64,000 nucleotides of DNA from Solimonas terrae (GCF_011067135.1 NZ_JAAMOW010000004.1:1-64000); one strand, 5' to 3'. Shown: positions 25,389 through 35,005, numbered from the stretch's first letter. The notes: generated from the sequence alone by a model not told the origin. Program-made: numbers and translations.

Positions 25389-25449
25389 TCGAGTCCGGCT
25401 GTTCATCGCCGGCTCGGTTCGCTGCACTACAATCGCAGCGGGCCGACCG

Positions 25450-27396
25450 ATGATGATGAAAAACAGAACCGCTGCCTTGTTTCTCGCGATCCTGCTGGCC
25501 GTGCCGGCGATCGCCCGTGCCGACGATGACGACGCTGTCCGTCAGCAATTCCGCGACGCGATGACGAGTGCCCGCGCCGGGCAGACGCCGGCGCAGCCGG
25601 ACAGCGCGGCACTGCGCGACTACGTGCTCTATCCCTATCTGGAAGCCACGCGCATCCAGAGTCTGATCTCGCGTGGTATCGACGGCAGCGCCGATGCGGC
25701 GGCGGCACGCTGGCTCAACGCGCATCCCGATCTGCCGGTCAGCCGCGAACTGCGGCGGCAGTGGTTGCGCGACATTGCCGCACGCGGAGACTGGCCGCTG
25801 TTCACGGCACAGGACGACGGCAGCGACAGCGATCCGACCCTGGTCTGCTATCGCTGGCAGGCACGCATCGCCAGCGACGGCGATCCTGCCGCAACCGGGC
25901 AGGCCCTGCTGGCGTTCTGGGTCGATGCGCCGCAGATGCCGGCGGTCTGCAACCCGCCGTTCGACTGGCTGCAGGCGCAGAACCTGATCGGCGATGCGGC
26001 CGTCGAACAGCGCGCACGCAAGGCGCTGAGTGCCGGCAACAGTTATCTCGCCGGCGTCCTGATCCAGCGTCTGCCGCCGGAGCGGGCCGCGCCGTTGCGG
26101 CAGTGGCAGCGCTTGCTCGACGATCCACAGCAGGCGCTGAGCGCGATCGTCGGCGATCCTCGCCAGCGCTTCGAGTGGACGGCATTCGATGCCGGATTTC
26201 AGAAGCTGGCGCGCCGCGATCCACCGACGGCGCAAACGCTCCTCAAGCAGTTCGATCGCAGCCGCATCGATGACGCGCAATACGGCGAGCTGTGCCGCGC
26301 GGTCGCGCTGGGCCTGGCGTGGGATCGCGATCCGGGCGCGATTGCCGCGTTCCAGGCGGTCCCCGAAGACGCCGTCGACGACACGGTGCGCGAATGGCGG
26401 GTCCGTGCGGCCTTGTGGAATGGCGACTGGCAGCTGGCCGCGAACTGGCTGCAGACGCTGCCGGCATCGGCGGCCGACGATCCGCGCTGGGCGTACTGGC
26501 GCGCCCGCAGCGCCGAGCAATTGGGGCAGAACGATCAGGCCCGCGCCCTGTACAGCTCGCTCGCGCAGAGCAACGGCTACTACGGCGTGCTGTCGGCCTG
26601 GCGGCTCGGTGCACGCTACCAACCGCAGACCCGCGATCTCGACGCCGACCATGCCGCGCAGAAGCGTCTGTTGAAGCGCAATGACGCGCTGCTGCGCGCA
26701 CGCGAGCTGTATTTCGTCGACGAAGTGCCCTGGGCCGACAGCGAATGGCGGACCGCAACCGCGACGATGACGGATGCCGATCGCCTGCAGGCCGCGCTGC
26801 TCGCTTCGCACTGGGGCTGGCACTGGCAGGCGGTGCTGATGCTGACGCGACTCGACGACAGCGACGCGCTCGATCTCATGTATCCGAAGAAGGCCTATGC
26901 CGACGAGATTCGCAATGCGGCGAAGCAGAGCGATCTGCCGCCGGCCTGGATCTACGGCGTGATGCGGCAGGAGAGCCTGTTCCTGCGCCAGGCGGTGTCG
27001 TCATCGGATGCGCTGGGTCTGCTGCAGCTCAAGCTGGCGACGGCGCGCGACGCCGCGCGTCGTGCCGGACTGCCGCGCCCGGATCGCGACGATCTTTTCG
27101 ACGCGCGGACCAATATCGCACTCGGCAGCGCCTATCTGCGGCAGATGACCGACCGCTACGGCGGGCAGTTCGTGCTGACCGTGGCGTCCTACAACGCCGG
27201 CCCGAATGCCGTCGCGCGCTGGCTGCCGGATACGCCGCTGGATGCCGACATCTGGATCGAGAACGTGCCGTACAACGAGACGCGCAAGTACGTCGAACGC
27301 ATCGCCTGGCATATCGCCGTCCACGACTGGCAGACCTCCGGCAAGATTCGCGATTTCGATGACCTGCTGCAGCCCGTGCACAGGGTGACGCCATGA
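25450..27396 (+). CDS. slt: Soluble lytic murein transglycosylase
   Basis: A periplasmic enzyme that cleaves peptidoglycan glycan strands to anhydro-muropeptides. The signal peptide ends near residue 24 (AIARA). Residues 30-470 form the helical superhelix typical of Slt70. The C-terminal catalytic domain has the Glu in GVMRQESLFLRQAV (near 505) and SYNAGPNAVARW (near 580). The usual GARGLMQ segment reads DALGLLQLK, a mild deviation. The length of 648 residues is full. It reads toward cca, separated by 63 nt. Confidence 0.93.
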   Translation: MMMKNRTAALFLAILLAVPAIARADDDDAVRQQFRDAMTSARAGQTPAQPDSAALRDYVLYPYLEATRIQSLISRGIDGSADAAAARWLNAHPDLPVSRELRRQWLRDIAARGDWPLFTAQDDGSDSDPTLVCYRWQARIASDGDPAATGQALLAFWVDAPQMPAVCNPPFDWLQAQNLIGDAAVEQRARKALSAGNSYLAGVLIQRLPPERAAPLRQWQRLLDDPQQALSAIVGDPRQRFEWTAFDAGFQKLARRDPPTAQTLLKQFDRSRIDDAQYGELCRAVALGLAWDRDPGAIAAFQAVPEDAVDDTVREWRVRAALWNGDWQLAANWLQTLPASAADDPRWAYWRARSAEQLGQNDQARALYSSLAQSNGYYGVLSAWRLGARYQPQTRDLDADHAAQKRLLKRNDALLRARELYFVDEVPWADSEWRTATATMTDADRLQAALLASHWGWHWQAVLMLTRLDDSDALDLMYPKKAYADEIRNAAKQSDLPPAWIYGVMRQESLFLRQAVSSSDALGLLQLKLATARDAARRAGLPRPDRDDLFDARTNIALGSAYLRQMTDRYGGQFVLTVASYNAGPNAVARWLPDTPLDADIWIENVPYNETRKYVERIAWHIAVHDWQTSGKIRDFDDLLQPVHRVTP

Positions 27397-27459
27397 GCGA
27401 CAGCCCGCGAAGCCGCAGCAGCGTGCGACGCGTCGTGCCCGCGCTCTGAACGCGCAGCC

Positions 27460-28698
27460 ATGAAGAAGTATCTGGTCGGCGGTGCGGTGCGCGATCGCCT
27501 GCTCGGCCTGCCGGTCAAGGAGCGCGACTGGGTCGTGGTCGGCAGTACGCCGGATCAGATGGTGGCGCTCGGCTATCGACCGGTCGGCAAGGACTTCCCG
27601 GTCTTTCTCGATCCGCAGACCGGCGAAGAGCACGCGCTCGCGCGCACCGAGCGCAAGTCGGGTCGCGGCTATCAGGGGTTCACTTTCCATACCGGCGCCG
27701 ATGTCACGCTCGAAGACGATCTGCGGCGACGCGACCTCACCGTCAACGCGATTGCCGAAGACGAACACGGCGAGTTGATCGACCCGCTCGGCGGCGTACG
27801 CGACCTCGAAGCGCGCGTGCTGCGTCATGTCGCCGATGCGTTCGTCGAAGATCCGGTGCGCGTGCTGCGGCTTGCGCGTTTTCATGCGCGCTTTGCCCCG
27901 CTCGGCTTTCACGTGGCGCCGGAGACTTCCGTGCTGCTGAAACAGATCGTCGACAGCGGGGAAGTCGACCATCTGGTGCCGGAACGCGTCTGGCAGGAAA
28001 TGCTCAAGGCGCTCGCGACTCCGGCGCCGAGCGTGTTCTTCACGACGCTGCAGCATTGCGGCGCGCTGGCGCGCATCCTCCCGGAACTCGACGCGCTGCA
28101 CGGTGTACCGCAGCGCGCCGACTACCATCCGGAAGTCGACAGCCTCGTCCACACGCTGATGTGCGTGGACGTGGCCGCGCGCGCGGCGTTCGATATGCCC
28201 GTACGTTATGCGGCGCTGGTGCACGATCTCGGCAAGGCCAGTACGCCGCCCGAGCAATGGCCGTCACACCGGCTGCACGACGTGCGCGGTGTTCCGCTGG
28301 TCGAGGCGTTCTCGGCGCGCTTGCGTGTGCCGGCCGCCTGCCGCGATCTCGCCGTCCTGCACACGCGCGAGCATCTGCTGATCCACCGCGCGCTCGAGCT
28401 GCGACCGAAAACCCTGCTCGAGTTTCTCGACCGGGCCGCGGCGTTTCGCAGCGGCGAGCGTTTCGAGCAGGTCCTGCAGGCGAGCCTTTGCGACGCGCGC
28501 GGCCGGCTCGGCTTCGAACAGTCCGCCTATCCGCCGGCCGACTATCTGCGCGAGGCGCGCGCCGTCGCGGCCACGATCCAGGCACGCGATGTGCTCGCCA
28601 CCGAAGCCCTGCAAGGTGCGGCCATCGGCGCCCGCGTGCAGGCATTGCGGATCGAGGCGCTCACGCGCTGGCGCGCCGCGCGCGCATCGGTGTCCTGA
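27460..28698 (+). CDS. cca: Multifunctional CCA-adding tRNA nucleotidyltransferase
   Basis: It adds or repairs the 3' CCA of tRNA. The head domain shows KKYLVGGAVRDRLLGLPVKE and the active-site ERDWVVVG, then FTFHTGADVTLEDDLRRRDL (near 70) and the DxxRVLRLARFHARF binding helix (near 130). A C-terminal HD domain (ALVHDLGKASTPPEQWP, near 249) provides the phosphohydrolase activity of the gammaproteobacterial form. It has 412 residues, as E. coli Cca. Its 3' end overlaps the convergent tetR gene by 38 bp. Confidence 0.96.
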   Translation: MKKYLVGGAVRDRLLGLPVKERDWVVVGSTPDQMVALGYRPVGKDFPVFLDPQTGEEHALARTERKSGRGYQGFTFHTGADVTLEDDLRRRDLTVNAIAEDEHGELIDPLGGVRDLEARVLRHVADAFVEDPVRVLRLARFHARFAPLGFHVAPETSVLLKQIVDSGEVDHLVPERVWQEMLKALATPAPSVFFTTLQHCGALARILPELDALHGVPQRADYHPEVDSLVHTLMCVDVAARAAFDMPVRYAALVHDLGKASTPPEQWPSHRLHDVRGVPLVEAFSARLRVPAACRDLAVLHTREHLLIHRALELRPKTLLEFLDRAAAFRSGERFEQVLQASLCDARGRLGFEQSAYPPADYLREARAVAATIQARDVLATEALQGAAIGARVQALRIEALTRWRAARASVS

Positions 28699-29314
28699 GG
28701 GTCGCGGGCTGCAGGTAGCCCATCACCAGATCGATGATCGAGGTCTCCAGCTGTGCAGTCGTGAACGCGGCCGGCGGGTCGATGACGGCGGCGTGCACCA
28801 TGGTCTGCACGGTGGTCCTGACGATGTAATTGGCGAGGTCGAGATCGCGGGGCGCGATCTCGGCGCGATGTTCGGCCAGACGGGCGCGCAGACGCGCATG
28901 CACATCGAGATGGTCGTTGCCTTCGGCGACCGGCGCATCGAAGAACGGAAACTCGGCTTCCAGCACGCGGTGCAGCTGCGGGTCGATGAGATGGCCTTGC
29001 AGCGCGGCGCGCACCAGTGCCGTGACGACCGCGCGCAGGCTGCTGCCTTCGGTTTCGCGCAGCGCCACATCCAGCAGTTCGTGAATCTGCCGTCCGTGCC
29101 GTTCGTGCAGGGCGGCGACCAGCGCATCCTTGTTCGGGAAGTACTGATACAGCGACCCGACGCTGACGCCGGCCAGCTCCGCGACGCGATTGGTACTCAT
29201 GGCGGGATAGCCGTCGCCGGACAGAATGCGAGCGGCGGCATCGAGAATCGCGTCGACCGTCATTTGCGCGCGCTGCTGACGCGGCAGCTTTCTGGGTTTT
29301 TCGATCCGTCTCAT
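28661..29314 (-). CDS. TetR-family repressor
   Basis: The 217-residue protein has a TetR helix-turn-helix (AILDAAARILSGDGYPAMST then RVAELAGVSVGSLYQYFPNK, residues 23-62) and a variable ligand domain. A later start than the longest frame was chosen because it gives a normal family N-terminus (MRRIEKPRKLPRQQRAQ). It is divergent from the marR-efflux operon across a region containing two near-identical 12-bp repeats. The ligand is unknown. It could be a second control on the efflux genes or regulate only itself. Confidence 0.88.
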   Translation of the reverse strand: MRRIEKPRKLPRQQRAQMTVDAILDAAARILSGDGYPAMSTNRVAELAGVSVGSLYQYFPNKDALVAALHERHGRQIHELLDVALRETEGSSLRAVVTALVRAALQGHLIDPQLHRVLEAEFPFFDAPVAEGNDHLDVHARLRARLAEHRAEIAPRDLDLANYIVRTTVQTMVHAAVIDPPAAFTTAQLETSIIDLVMGYLQPATLRTPMRARRASA

Positions 29315-29343
29315 GGCGGTTTCCGAATGCGAGTAGGGAACAC

Positions 29344-29385
29344 GAGTCATTGCTCGTATTATTGCAAAAACGTGAGTCAATGCTC
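29344..29385. promoter_or_regulatory. Paired operator-like repeats upstream of tetR
   Basis: GAGTCATTGCTC (29344-29355) and GAGTCAATGCTC (29374-29385) are 11/12 identical, each with GAG/CTC dyad symmetry, and are exactly 30 bp apart (about three helical turns). The second covers a minus-strand TTGACT -35-like box. Likely binding sites for the adjacent TetR protein. Confidence 0.6.
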
Positions 29386-29457
29386 GCATTCATGCAAGCC
29401 CGCCGCTGCGCGGATGCGCGAGCGTGCGCTGCCTGCCGGGGCCAGAGCGAAAGCTTC

Positions 29458-29492
29458 TTGACACGGCAATAATTGCAAATACAATAGTTGCC
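29458..29492 (+). promoter_or_regulatory. Sigma-70 promoter of the marR-efflux operon with overlapping operator
   Basis: TTGACA (29458-29463) and TACAAT (29480-29485) are 16 bp apart. A dyad with 11-bp arms, GGCAATAATTG and CAATAGTTGCC (two mismatches), spans 29465-29492 over the spacer and -10. This is the layout expected for MarR autorepression. Confidence 0.78.
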
Positions 29493-29535
29493 GAAGCAGA
29501 CATTGATGAGGCAGATAACTGCCGGGCAGGGAACC

Positions 29536-30012
29536 GTGACGAACCAGCATTACAACGTGAAGACCTTTCATTCGACCAACAGCGTCGGGTATCTGCTGAA
29601 GGTTTCGCACGCGCAGATGCTGGCGCGCGCCGAGGCGATCTTCGCGCCGAACGGCATCAGCTTCGTGCAATGGATGGCGCTGCTGAAACTCAGCGAAGGC
29701 CAGGCGCAGACCGCCAGCGACCTGTGCCGTGCGATGTGCCACGACAACGGCGCGGTGACCAGGATGCTCGATCAGCTCGAGGAGCGCGGTTACGTCACGC
29801 GTCAGCGCAGCGTGCAGGACCGTCGCGTCGTCGAACTGGCCTTGACGGCGGCCGGCGAGCAGCAGGTTGCGGCACTCAAGCCGCAGTTCGTCGAGGCCCT
29901 CAATGGCCTGATGGACGGCTTCAGCAAGGCCGAGTTCGCGGAGCTGACACGTCTGCTCAACAAGCTGTTGCTGGCCTTGCAGACCAAGGGCCTTGCCGGG
30001 GCGGAAGGATGA
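29536..30012 (+). CDS. MarR-family repressor of the efflux operon
   Basis: The 158-residue protein has a winged helix with TASDLCRAMCHDNGAVTRML then DQLEERGYVTRQRSVQDRRV (near 62-100), the MarR DNA-binding signature. I chose the GTG start (VTNQHYNVKTFHSTNSVG) because GGGA precedes it and EmrR-like proteins begin similarly; an ATG ten codons upstream is the alternative. Its gene heads the outer-membrane-emrA-emrB operon and overlaps the next gene by ATGA. It should bind the dyad at 29465-29492 and release it on drug binding, by family analogy. Confidence 0.88.
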   Translation: MTNQHYNVKTFHSTNSVGYLLKVSHAQMLARAEAIFAPNGISFVQWMALLKLSEGQAQTASDLCRAMCHDNGAVTRMLDQLEERGYVTRQRSVQDRRVVELALTAAGEQQVAALKPQFVEALNGLMDGFSKAEFAELTRLLNKLLLALQTKGLAGAEG

Positions 30013-31463
30013 AAGCGATGAACGACATGAAGACGAGCCGCGTGGCGGCGGCCTTGATCCCCCTGCTGCTGATGAGCGCGTGCGTACTGCCGCCCAAGGA
30101 CGAGCCGCGCGTGACGACGGTGGATGCGCAGGCGCTGGGACTCGGCAGCGACCGGCTGCAGACCGTCAGCGGCGACTGGTGGAAGGCGTTCGGCGATCCC
30201 CAGCTCGACAGGCTGGTGGACGATGCGCTCGCCAACAATCCGGGTCTTGCCGAAGCGCTGGCGCGCGTGCGCAGCGCCCAGGCGCAGGCGCAGGCCGCCG
30301 GTGCCGCGACGCGTCCCGGCGTCACGCTGGACGGTCAGGAAGTGCGTCAGCGTTTCTCCGAGAACTACTACATCCCGCCGCCGTATGGCGGCGGCGAATA
30401 CTGGGTCGGCCAGCTCGGCGCGAATCTCAACTGGGATCTCGACTTCTGGGGCCGGCAGGCCGATCTGATCGACAAGGCGCGCCTGCAGACGCAGGCCGCA
30501 GCGCTCGATCACGCATCGGCACGACTCGCGCTGTCCGGCTCGCTGGCGCAGGCCTATCTCGATCTGTATCGCGCCTACGCGCTCGCCGACATCGCGACGC
30601 AGGCCGAACAGCAGCGCGAGACCCTGCTCAAGCTGACCGAGGATCGCGTCCGTGCCGGACTCGATACCCAGCTCGACGTGAAAAGCGCCGAAGCCCTGCT
30701 GCCGCAGGCACGCGCGGCGCGGCTGCAGGCGGAAAGCGCGCGCGATCTCGCGGTGCATCGGCTCGCGGCGCTGAGTGGCCATGGCGCCGATGCCTATGAC
30801 CGCATCGGCCGCCCGCAGCTGACGCTGGATGTCGCGCTGCCCTTGCCGGCGCAGCTGCCGATCGATCTGCTCGCGCATCGTCCGGACGTGCTCGCGGCGC
30901 GGGCGCGCGTCGATGCGGCGACTGCCGGCCGCGCCGCAGCGAAAGCCGCGTTCTACCCGGACATCAGCCTGACGGCGTTTGCCGGTTATCAGGCGATCGG
31001 CCTCGACACCTTGTTCAAGGGCGGCAGCGGCATCTGGGGCTTCGGCCCGAGCGTGCACCTGCCGCTGTTCGACGCACAGCGCCTCAAGGCCGGCTATCAC
31101 GGCGCGACCGCCGAAGTCGACGCCGCCGTTGCCAGCTACAACGACACCGTGCTGAACGCCGTGCGTGACGTTGCCGATCAGCTGACGCTGAGCCGGTCGG
31201 AGGCACAGCAACTGCAACAGAGCCGGCAGACACTGTCCGCCAGCGAAGCGGCTTATGCACTGGCGCAAAAGCGCTACGCGGCAGGCCTGAGCTCGCAGAT
31301 CGTCGTCCTCAATGCCGAATCCAATGTTCTCAGTGCGCGCCGCGACGTGGTTTCGCTGCAGGCCGCACTCGCCGTCGCGCGCGTCACCTTGCTGCTGACC
31401 GTTGGCGGCACTTTCGATCCCCCCACGCCGGGCACCGCCGCAGGTGCCGGAGCCTCCTCATGA
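30009..31463 (+). CDS. Outer-membrane efflux lipoprotein (NodT/OprM family)
   Basis: It forms the outer-membrane channel of the tripartite pump. The 484-residue protein has a signal with lipobox LLLMSAC (Cys near 25), then two OEP repeats. Typical segments are DWWKAFGDPQLDRLVDDALA (near 58), LNWDLDFWGRQADL (near 141) and PIDLLAHRPDVLAARARVDA (near 281). Start and stop overlap its neighbours by 4 nt, so the operon is translationally coupled from marR to emrB. Confidence 0.93.
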   Translation: MKAMNDMKTSRVAAALIPLLLMSACVLPPKDEPRVTTVDAQALGLGSDRLQTVSGDWWKAFGDPQLDRLVDDALANNPGLAEALARVRSAQAQAQAAGAATRPGVTLDGQEVRQRFSENYYIPPPYGGGEYWVGQLGANLNWDLDFWGRQADLIDKARLQTQAAALDHASARLALSGSLAQAYLDLYRAYALADIATQAEQQRETLLKLTEDRVRAGLDTQLDVKSAEALLPQARAARLQAESARDLAVHRLAALSGHGADAYDRIGRPQLTLDVALPLPAQLPIDLLAHRPDVLAARARVDAATAGRAAAKAAFYPDISLTAFAGYQAIGLDTLFKGGSGIWGFGPSVHLPLFDAQRLKAGYHGATAEVDAAVASYNDTVLNAVRDVADQLTLSRSEAQQLQQSRQTLSASEAAYALAQKRYAAGLSSQIVVLNAESNVLSARRDVVSLQAALAVARVTLLLTVGGTFDPPTPGTAAGAGASS

Positions 31464-32668
31464 ACACTCAGAACGCCGCTGTCCAGAACCCTCCCAGCAA
31501 CGGCAACGGCACGCGCCGGCGCCGCCTGCTGATCGTCGCCGCGCTGGTCGTGCTCGGCCTGATCGCCTACGCCGCCTACTGGCTGCTGCATGGACGCTAC
31601 TTCGAGAGCACCGATGACGCGTACGCGGCATCGGACCTGGTGCAGATCAGCAGCGAAGTGGCCGGCACGGTGACCTCGGTGCACGTCGACGACACCCAGC
31701 ATGTCGAACGCGGCCAGCTTCTCGTCGAGCTCGACCCGGCCGACGCCGAAGTCGCCGAGTCCGCGGCAGAGGCTGAACTCGCGCGCACCGTGCGTACCGT
31801 TCGCGGGCTGTTCTCCAGGAGCAGCGGCCTGAAGGCGCAGATGCGCAGCAGCGAGATTTCGCTGCAGGCGGCACGCGGCGATCTCAAGCGCCGTCTCGAA
31901 GTGGCTGCCGATGGCGGTGTGTCGAGCGAGGAGCTGCAACATGCACGGGATCGCGTTGCGCAGCTCGAGGCGCAACTCGCCACCACCCAGGAAGATCTCG
32001 CCACCAACAACGCGCAGATCGAGAACACGACGGTTGCCGATCACCCGCAGGTGCTGGCCGCCGCCGCCAAGGTCCGCGAAGCCGCGCTCGCGCTGAAGCG
32101 CACGAAGATCACCGCACCACTCAGCGGCACCGTTGCCCGTCGCGGCGTGCAGATCGGCGCGCGCATCGCGCCGGGGGCGCCGTTGATGGCGGTCGTGCCG
32201 CTCGACCAGGCCTGGGTCGAAGCCAATTTCAAGGAAGTCCAGCTCGAGAAGATGCGCGTCGGTCAGCCGGCCGAGGTGCATGCCGACTTGTACGGCGGCG
32301 ACGTCACGTACCACGGCCATGTCGCCGGCCTCGGTGCCGGCAGCGGCAGCGCGTTCGCCTTGCTGCCGGCGCAGAACGCGTCCGGCAACTGGATCAAGAT
32401 CGTGCAGCGGGTGCCGGTGCGCATCGCGCTCGACGCCGCGGAGCTGCAGGCGCATCCGCTGCGTGTCGGCCTGTCGATGGACGTGCAGGTCGACCTGCAT
32501 GACACCTCGGGGCCGCTGATCGCGACCGAAGTCCGCACCGGACCGCAGCAGGTGGTGGCGTCGGAGGAATATGACGCCGCGGTCGATCGGCTGGTCGCCG
32601 ACATCATCGCCCGCAATGGTGGCGGTGACGTCGCGACGGGCGCTGCGGCCGGAGTTGCCGCGCCGTGA
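31460..32668 (+). CDS. emrA: Membrane fusion subunit of a multidrug pump
   Basis: EmrA-type periplasmic adaptor of 402 residues. A single N-terminal membrane anchor (LLIVAALVVLGLIAYAAYWL, near 20) is followed by the lipoyl half-motif STDDAYAASDLVQISSEVAG (near 51), a helical hairpin (about 95-190) and the second barrel half with ITAPLSGTVARRGVQIG (near 215). It links the inner-membrane transporter to the outer-membrane channel encoded upstream. ATGA overlaps join it to both neighbours. Confidence 0.94.
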   Translation: MNTQNAAVQNPPSNGNGTRRRRLLIVAALVVLGLIAYAAYWLLHGRYFESTDDAYAASDLVQISSEVAGTVTSVHVDDTQHVERGQLLVELDPADAEVAESAAEAELARTVRTVRGLFSRSSGLKAQMRSSEISLQAARGDLKRRLEVAADGGVSSEELQHARDRVAQLEAQLATTQEDLATNNAQIENTTVADHPQVLAAAAKVREAALALKRTKITAPLSGTVARRGVQIGARIAPGAPLMAVVPLDQAWVEANFKEVQLEKMRVGQPAEVHADLYGGDVTYHGHVAGLGAGSGSAFALLPAQNASGNWIKIVQRVPVRIALDAAELQAHPLRVGLSMDVQVDLHDTSGPLIATEVRTGPQQVVASEEYDAAVDRLVADIIARNGGGDVATGAAAGVAAP

Positions 32669-34206
32669 GCGAAGCGGCCGCCAGCCCGGCGCCGCAGGTC
32701 GGCGCGCGGGGCCTCGTCGCGACGGCGCTCGCGCTCGGCACCTTCATGCAGGTGCTCGACACGACGATCGCCAACGTGTCGATCCCGACGATCGCCGGCA
32801 ACCTCGGCGTGTCGAGCGATCAGGGTACCTGGGTCATCACCTCGTTCGCCGTCGCCAACGGCATTTCGGTGCCGCTGACCGGCTGGCTGATGCAGCGCTT
32901 CGGCGTTGTTCGCGTGTTCGTGATGTCGGTGCTGATGTTCACGCTGGCATCGTTTCTCTGCGGTGCGGCCTGGAGTCTGCCGTCGCTGATCGCATTCCGC
33001 GTGCTGCAGGGCGCGGTATCGGGGCCGATGATTCCCGGCTCGCAGGCCTTGCTGATCACCCTGTTTCCACCACACAAGAAAGGCACCGCGCTGGCCGTCT
33101 GGTCGATGACGACGCTGGTTGCGCCGATCTGCGGGCCGATTCTCGGCGGCTTCATTTCCGACAATTATTCCTGGCCGTGGATTTTCTACATCAACGTGCC
33201 GGTGGGATTGTTCTGCGCGTTCATCTGCTGGCAGGGCCTCAAGCATCGCGAGACGCCGACCCGCAAGCTGCCGGTCGACGGCATCGGCCTCGGCTTGCTG
33301 ATCGTCTGGGTCGGTTCGCTGCAGATTCTGCTCGACAAGGGCAAGGATGCCGACTGGTTCGCGTCCGGCTTCATCGTCACCATGGCGATCGTCGCGCTGA
33401 TCGGCTTCATCGTCTTTCTGATCTGGGAGTTCGGCGAGGAGCACCCGATCATCGACCTGTCCCTGTTCAAGGGTCGGAATTTCGCGCTCGGCACGGTCGT
33501 GCTGTGCCTCGGCTACGCAGTGTTCTTCGGCGCGGTCGTGCTGCAGCCGCTGTGGATGCAGACCTGGCTCGGCTACAACGCCACCTGGGCCGGTTTCGTC
33601 GCCGCGCCCAGCGGCGTGGTCGCGGTGCTGTTGTCGCCCTTTGTCGGCAAGTACATCGGCAAGTTCGATGCGCGGTTGTTCGCGACCGCTTCGTTCGTGT
33701 TCTTCGGCGTTTCATACTTCATGCGCGCCGGCTACACCGCCGACGCCGGGTTCTGGACCTATGTGATGCCCTTGCTGGTACAGGGCATCGCGATGTCGAT
33801 GTTCTTCGTCTCGATGCTGGCGATCCTGCTTGACGGTCTGCCGGATTCACAGATTCCCGCGGCGTCGGGTCTGTCGAACTTCCTGCGCATCACGGCCGGC
33901 AGCTTCGCGACCTCGATCGTCACGACCACCTGGGATCGTCGCGCCACCTTGCACCAGTCACGGCTGGCCGAGGCGTCGAGCATCTACGATCCAAGCCTGC
34001 AGCACGCGATGAACACCTTGCAGGCGGGAGGCCTCAACGAGCAGCAGTCGCTGGGTGCGCTGGCGCACACGCTGGCCGGACAGGCCTACCTGATGTCGGC
34101 GCTCGACATCTTCTGGTTCGCCGGCTGGCTGTCGCTGGCGGTGATCGGCATGGTCTGGTTCACGCGCCGGCCCAAGGGTGCCGTGCACGCGGTTGCTGCC
34201 GACTGA
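32665..34206 (+). CDS. emrB: EmrB/QacA-type drug:H+ antiporter (DHA2, 14 helices)
   Basis: The inner-membrane transporter of the pump, 513 residues. DHA2 motifs are TFMQVLDTTIANVSIPTIAG (near 23), TSFAVANGISVPLTGWLMQR (near 60) and GPILGGFISDNYSWPWIFYI (near 156). It starts at a GTG overlapping the emrA stop. Substrates are probably hydrophobic uncouplers or drugs by family analogy. A convergent uppP gene ends 11 nt after its stop with no obvious terminator. Confidence 0.95.
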   Translation: MSEAAASPAPQVGARGLVATALALGTFMQVLDTTIANVSIPTIAGNLGVSSDQGTWVITSFAVANGISVPLTGWLMQRFGVVRVFVMSVLMFTLASFLCGAAWSLPSLIAFRVLQGAVSGPMIPGSQALLITLFPPHKKGTALAVWSMTTLVAPICGPILGGFISDNYSWPWIFYINVPVGLFCAFICWQGLKHRETPTRKLPVDGIGLGLLIVWVGSLQILLDKGKDADWFASGFIVTMAIVALIGFIVFLIWEFGEEHPIIDLSLFKGRNFALGTVVLCLGYAVFFGAVVLQPLWMQTWLGYNATWAGFVAAPSGVVAVLLSPFVGKYIGKFDARLFATASFVFFGVSYFMRAGYTADAGFWTYVMPLLVQGIAMSMFFVSMLAILLDGLPDSQIPAASGLSNFLRITAGSFATSIVTTTWDRRATLHQSRLAEASSIYDPSLQHAMNTLQAGGLNEQQSLGALAHTLAGQAYLMSALDIFWFAGWLSLAVIGMVWFTRRPKGAVHAVAAD

Positions 34207-34216
34207 GCGAAGACGC

Positions 34217-35005
34217 TCAGCCTGGCAGGAACAGCAGCAGCGTGGCACCGAAGACGATGCGATACCAGGCGAACACCGTGAAGCGGTGGCTCTGCACATA
34301 GCGCAGCAGCCACTTCACGGCGATGAACGCGACGACCGCCGAGACCACGAAGCCGATCCAGAACTCCTGCCAGTTCTCGTCGGCGAACACCGGCGTTTTC
34401 AGCAGTTTGAGGGTTTCGTAACCGCTGGCGGCGAACATCGTCGGGATGCCGAGAATGAACGCGAATTCGGTCGCCGCCGCGCGCGACGACAGACCGGCGA
34501 GCATGCCGGCGAAGATCGTCGCCGCCGAGCGCGAGGTGCCGGGAAACACGGCCGCGAGGATTTGCGCCAGCCCGACCCAGATCGCGATCTTCCAGGTCAC
34601 GGCTTCGCTCGGCGTCATGCCCGCCGCGGCACGTTCGATCAGCAGGATCGCGATGCCGCCGATGATCAGCGCCCAGGCGACCGGCGCCACCGTTTCCGGC
34701 AGTTCGAGGCCGAGCTTTTTGGCCACCAGGCCTCCGACACAGGTGATCAGGAACGCGGCGCCGAGCTTGAACAGATAGTCGCGGTTCTCGGCCTTGCCGA
34801 CATTGCGCAGCAACTCCCAGAGCCTTTGCCGGTAGATCAGCACCACGGCAAGGATCGCGCCGACCTGGATGCCGACGTTGAACAGATCCGAGCGATGTCC
34901 CAGCCAGTGTTCGGCGATGAGCAGATGGCCGGTACTGGAGACCGGCAGGAATTCGGTGATGCCTTCGATGATGCCAAGCAGGATGACGTTGATCAGGGCG
35001 TCCAC
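34217..35005 (-). CDS. uppP: Undecaprenyl-diphosphatase
   Basis: UppP (BacA) regenerates undecaprenyl phosphate for cell-wall and polysaccharide synthesis at the inner membrane. The 262-residue, multi-helix protein has GIIEGITEFLPVSSTGHLLI (near 11) and the second catalytic motif PGTSRSAATIFAGMLAG (near 168). The start is a GTG giving (M)DALINVILLGI. It is divergent from the pteridine-reductase-like gene and convergent with emrB. Confidence 0.95.
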   Translation of the reverse strand: MDALINVILLGIIEGITEFLPVSSTGHLLIAEHWLGHRSDLFNVGIQVGAILAVVLIYRQRLWELLRNVGKAENRDYLFKLGAAFLITCVGGLVAKKLGLELPETVAPVAWALIIGGIAILLIERAAAGMTPSEAVTWKIAIWVGLAQILAAVFPGTSRSAATIFAGMLAGLSSRAAATEFAFILGIPTMFAASGYETLKLLKTPVFADENWQEFWIGFVVSAVVAFIAVKWLLRYVQSHRFTVFAWYRIVFGATLLLFLPG

